DNA of 22,833 bases from the NCBI GenBank assembly GCA_002335945.1, contig DDDD01000098.1, positions 1 through 22,833 on the forward strand. The letters are read 5' to 3'. A program made the position numbers and the translations under genes. The DNA comes from Porticoccaceae bacterium UBA1989. Its GTDB lineage: Bacteria; Pseudomonadota; Gammaproteobacteria; Pseudomonadales; Porticoccaceae. Of the stretch, positions 22,062-22,833 are shown one piece after another. The notes below the pieces were generated by a model. The model ran no database searches, was not told the DNA's origin, and saw only the letters and a program-made list of their open reading frames with translations. Numbering within the stretch: the stretch's first letter is position 1; each line of letters begins with the position of its first letter.

Positions 22062-22833
22062 CTAGCTAAGAATAACCAATATCGCGATACCTACCAGCCA
22101 GGCGGTCATAGAGCGGCGAAATAGCGAGGTTACCTCGTTAATCTCCGCCTTGTTTAAAGATTCACTTTCGGCTTCGGCCTGATCAAACTTGCCTAGAGCA
22201 CCCTGAACACAGCGTCGCAATAGTTCGGCTGTGGCGGTGTGACGGCAGAATAGCAGTTCCCGCAGATGGGTTGCTGTGTCAGAAAAGCTGCCCACTAGGC
22301 CAACGGTAAAGCCGAGTAATCGCACTGGGATCCATTCTAATAACCAGAGTAATTTGAGTGCTGGGCTATTGAGGTCTGAACTTGAGTGCGGGTTTGGGAT
22401 TGTGATGGCTTCTGGGTTCTGGTCTGAGTTTTCCTCTACAACAGTCTCTACGGACTGATCTACAGAGCTTTTTTTGCTAGCGGCGCTTTTGTTGCTAGCG
22501 GCGCTTTCTTTGCTAGCGGCGCTTTCATCGACATCTTTTTCTAGAGATAAATCGCCATGGAGTGCCAGCAACCGATAACACAGGGCCGCGGGGGCGCCGA
22601 GGAAAAAGAACAGGAAGACTACGGCGAAGCTGCGCTCAAAAATTCGGTAGGGTAAGGCGGCAAAGATTTCGTTGCGCAGGTCAGCGCTATTCGAGGCATT
22701 GCCTTCCCGATGAGCGGTGTTGAATACGGCGGCATCGTGAAAGGCGGCCTGTAAATCGTCGCGCTCTAGATCTGAGCTCAGCAGGCTCACCTGAGTATCT
22801 AAATTGCCGCGCCCCAGTGCATATAACAGCACC
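22062..22833 (-). CDS. ampE: AmpE-family inner membrane protein, 5' part missing
   Basis: At least 257 codons of the C-terminal part of AmpE, an inner-membrane protein of the AmpD-AmpE locus suggested to act in beta-lactamase signalling. The gene continues past the right edge; the ATG at 22832 is probably internal. AmpE hallmarks are NEIFAALPYRIFERSFAVVFLFFFLGAPAALCYRLL and WLLEWIPVRLLGFTVGLVGSF, with a final membrane helix at the C terminus (SMTAWLVGIAILVILS). An unusual Ser/Ala/Lys/Glu-rich insert (residues about 98-152 of the visible part) contains three SAAS repeats coded by an 18-base array and interrupts the loop between membrane segments. It is convergent with ampG, 27 bases apart. Confidence 0.82.
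   Translation of the reverse strand, partial: VLLYALGRGNLDTQVSLLSSDLERDDLQAAFHDAAVFNTAHREGNASNSADLRNEIFAALPYRIFERSFAVVFLFFFLGAPAALCYRLLALHGDLSLEKDVDESAASKESAASNKSAASKKSSVDQSVETVVEENSDQNPEAITIPNPHSSSDLNSPALKLLWLLEWIPVRLLGFTVGLVGSFSDTATHLRELLFCRHTATAELLRRCVQGALGKFDQAEAESESLNKAEINEVTSLFRRSMTAWLVGIAILVILS
22470..22523 (-). repeat. In-frame 18-bp tandem repeat, three copies, in ampE
   Basis: Three six-codon units encode SAASKE, SAASNK and SAASKK. In each, the bases AGCGCCGCTAGC are identical, so duplication is recent. The array sits in a variable loop between membrane helices, so the frame is kept and the effect on the fold is probably small. Confidence 0.85.

Overview
The window looks like a chromosomal segment of a marine-type gammaproteobacterium. 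This is inferred from E. coli/Pseudomonas-like versions of DeaD, DinG, exonuclease I, PyrB, class I fumarase, FxsA-GroESL, AmpG and AmpE; Cellvibrionales or a nearby order seems most likely, but the sequence alone does not fix the taxon. Most genes are housekeeping. The least ordinary material is small: toxin-antitoxin modules at the left, an intergenic island holding a miniature inverted-repeat element, and several short tandem arrays at gene ends.

Layout. 1-236 (-) is the start of a short-chain dehydrogenase running off the left edge; a 270-bp divergent spacer with no clear signal separates it from a MAPEG-family membrane protein (507-902 +). The next part, 1.0-4.0 kb, is accessory in flavour. 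It holds an RHH-RelE toxin-antitoxin operon with a near-consensus promoter, a histidine phosphatase (-), an orphan HigA-like antitoxin leading an OsmC peroxiredoxin gene, and a ParD-ParE module (-) whose toxin carries a one-base frameshift.

4.2-12.5 kb: the cold-shock type DEAD-box helicase gene deaD (+), then a run of minus-strand genes reading exoI (sbcB), pyrB, an acyltransferase, dinG and a YqcC-family gene. These are closely spaced and could be partly co-transcribed. 12.5-16.8 kb (all -): a PuuD-N-terminal-like membrane protein with a strong terminator, a glycine-rich coiled-coil membrane protein next to class I fumarase, and an OmpA-family porin with its own promoter and terminator.

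16.8-17.6 kb is about 0.87 kb without a credible gene. It contains a 152-bp TA-flanked terminal-inverted-repeat element (MITE-like) between two inverted copies of another repeat family, one of which has expanded into a 22-bp tandem array.

17.6-22.8 kb: groES-groEL (-) with a sigma-32-like promoter, then fxsA (-). Divergent from these are an alkyltransferase-like gene (+) and ampG (+), followed by a convergent, truncated ampE (-). AmpG (muropeptide import) and AmpE belong to the peptidoglycan-recycling/beta-lactamase-signalling locus. GroESL and FxsA are adjacent as in E. coli, and the ATL protein is a DNA alkylation-damage sensor.

No tRNA, rRNA, CRISPR array or intact transposase was seen. 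I did not find a convincing new multi-gene system. The best leads are the MITE-like element, the recurrent stop-codon-anchored tandem arrays, and the broken ParE beside an intact ParD.
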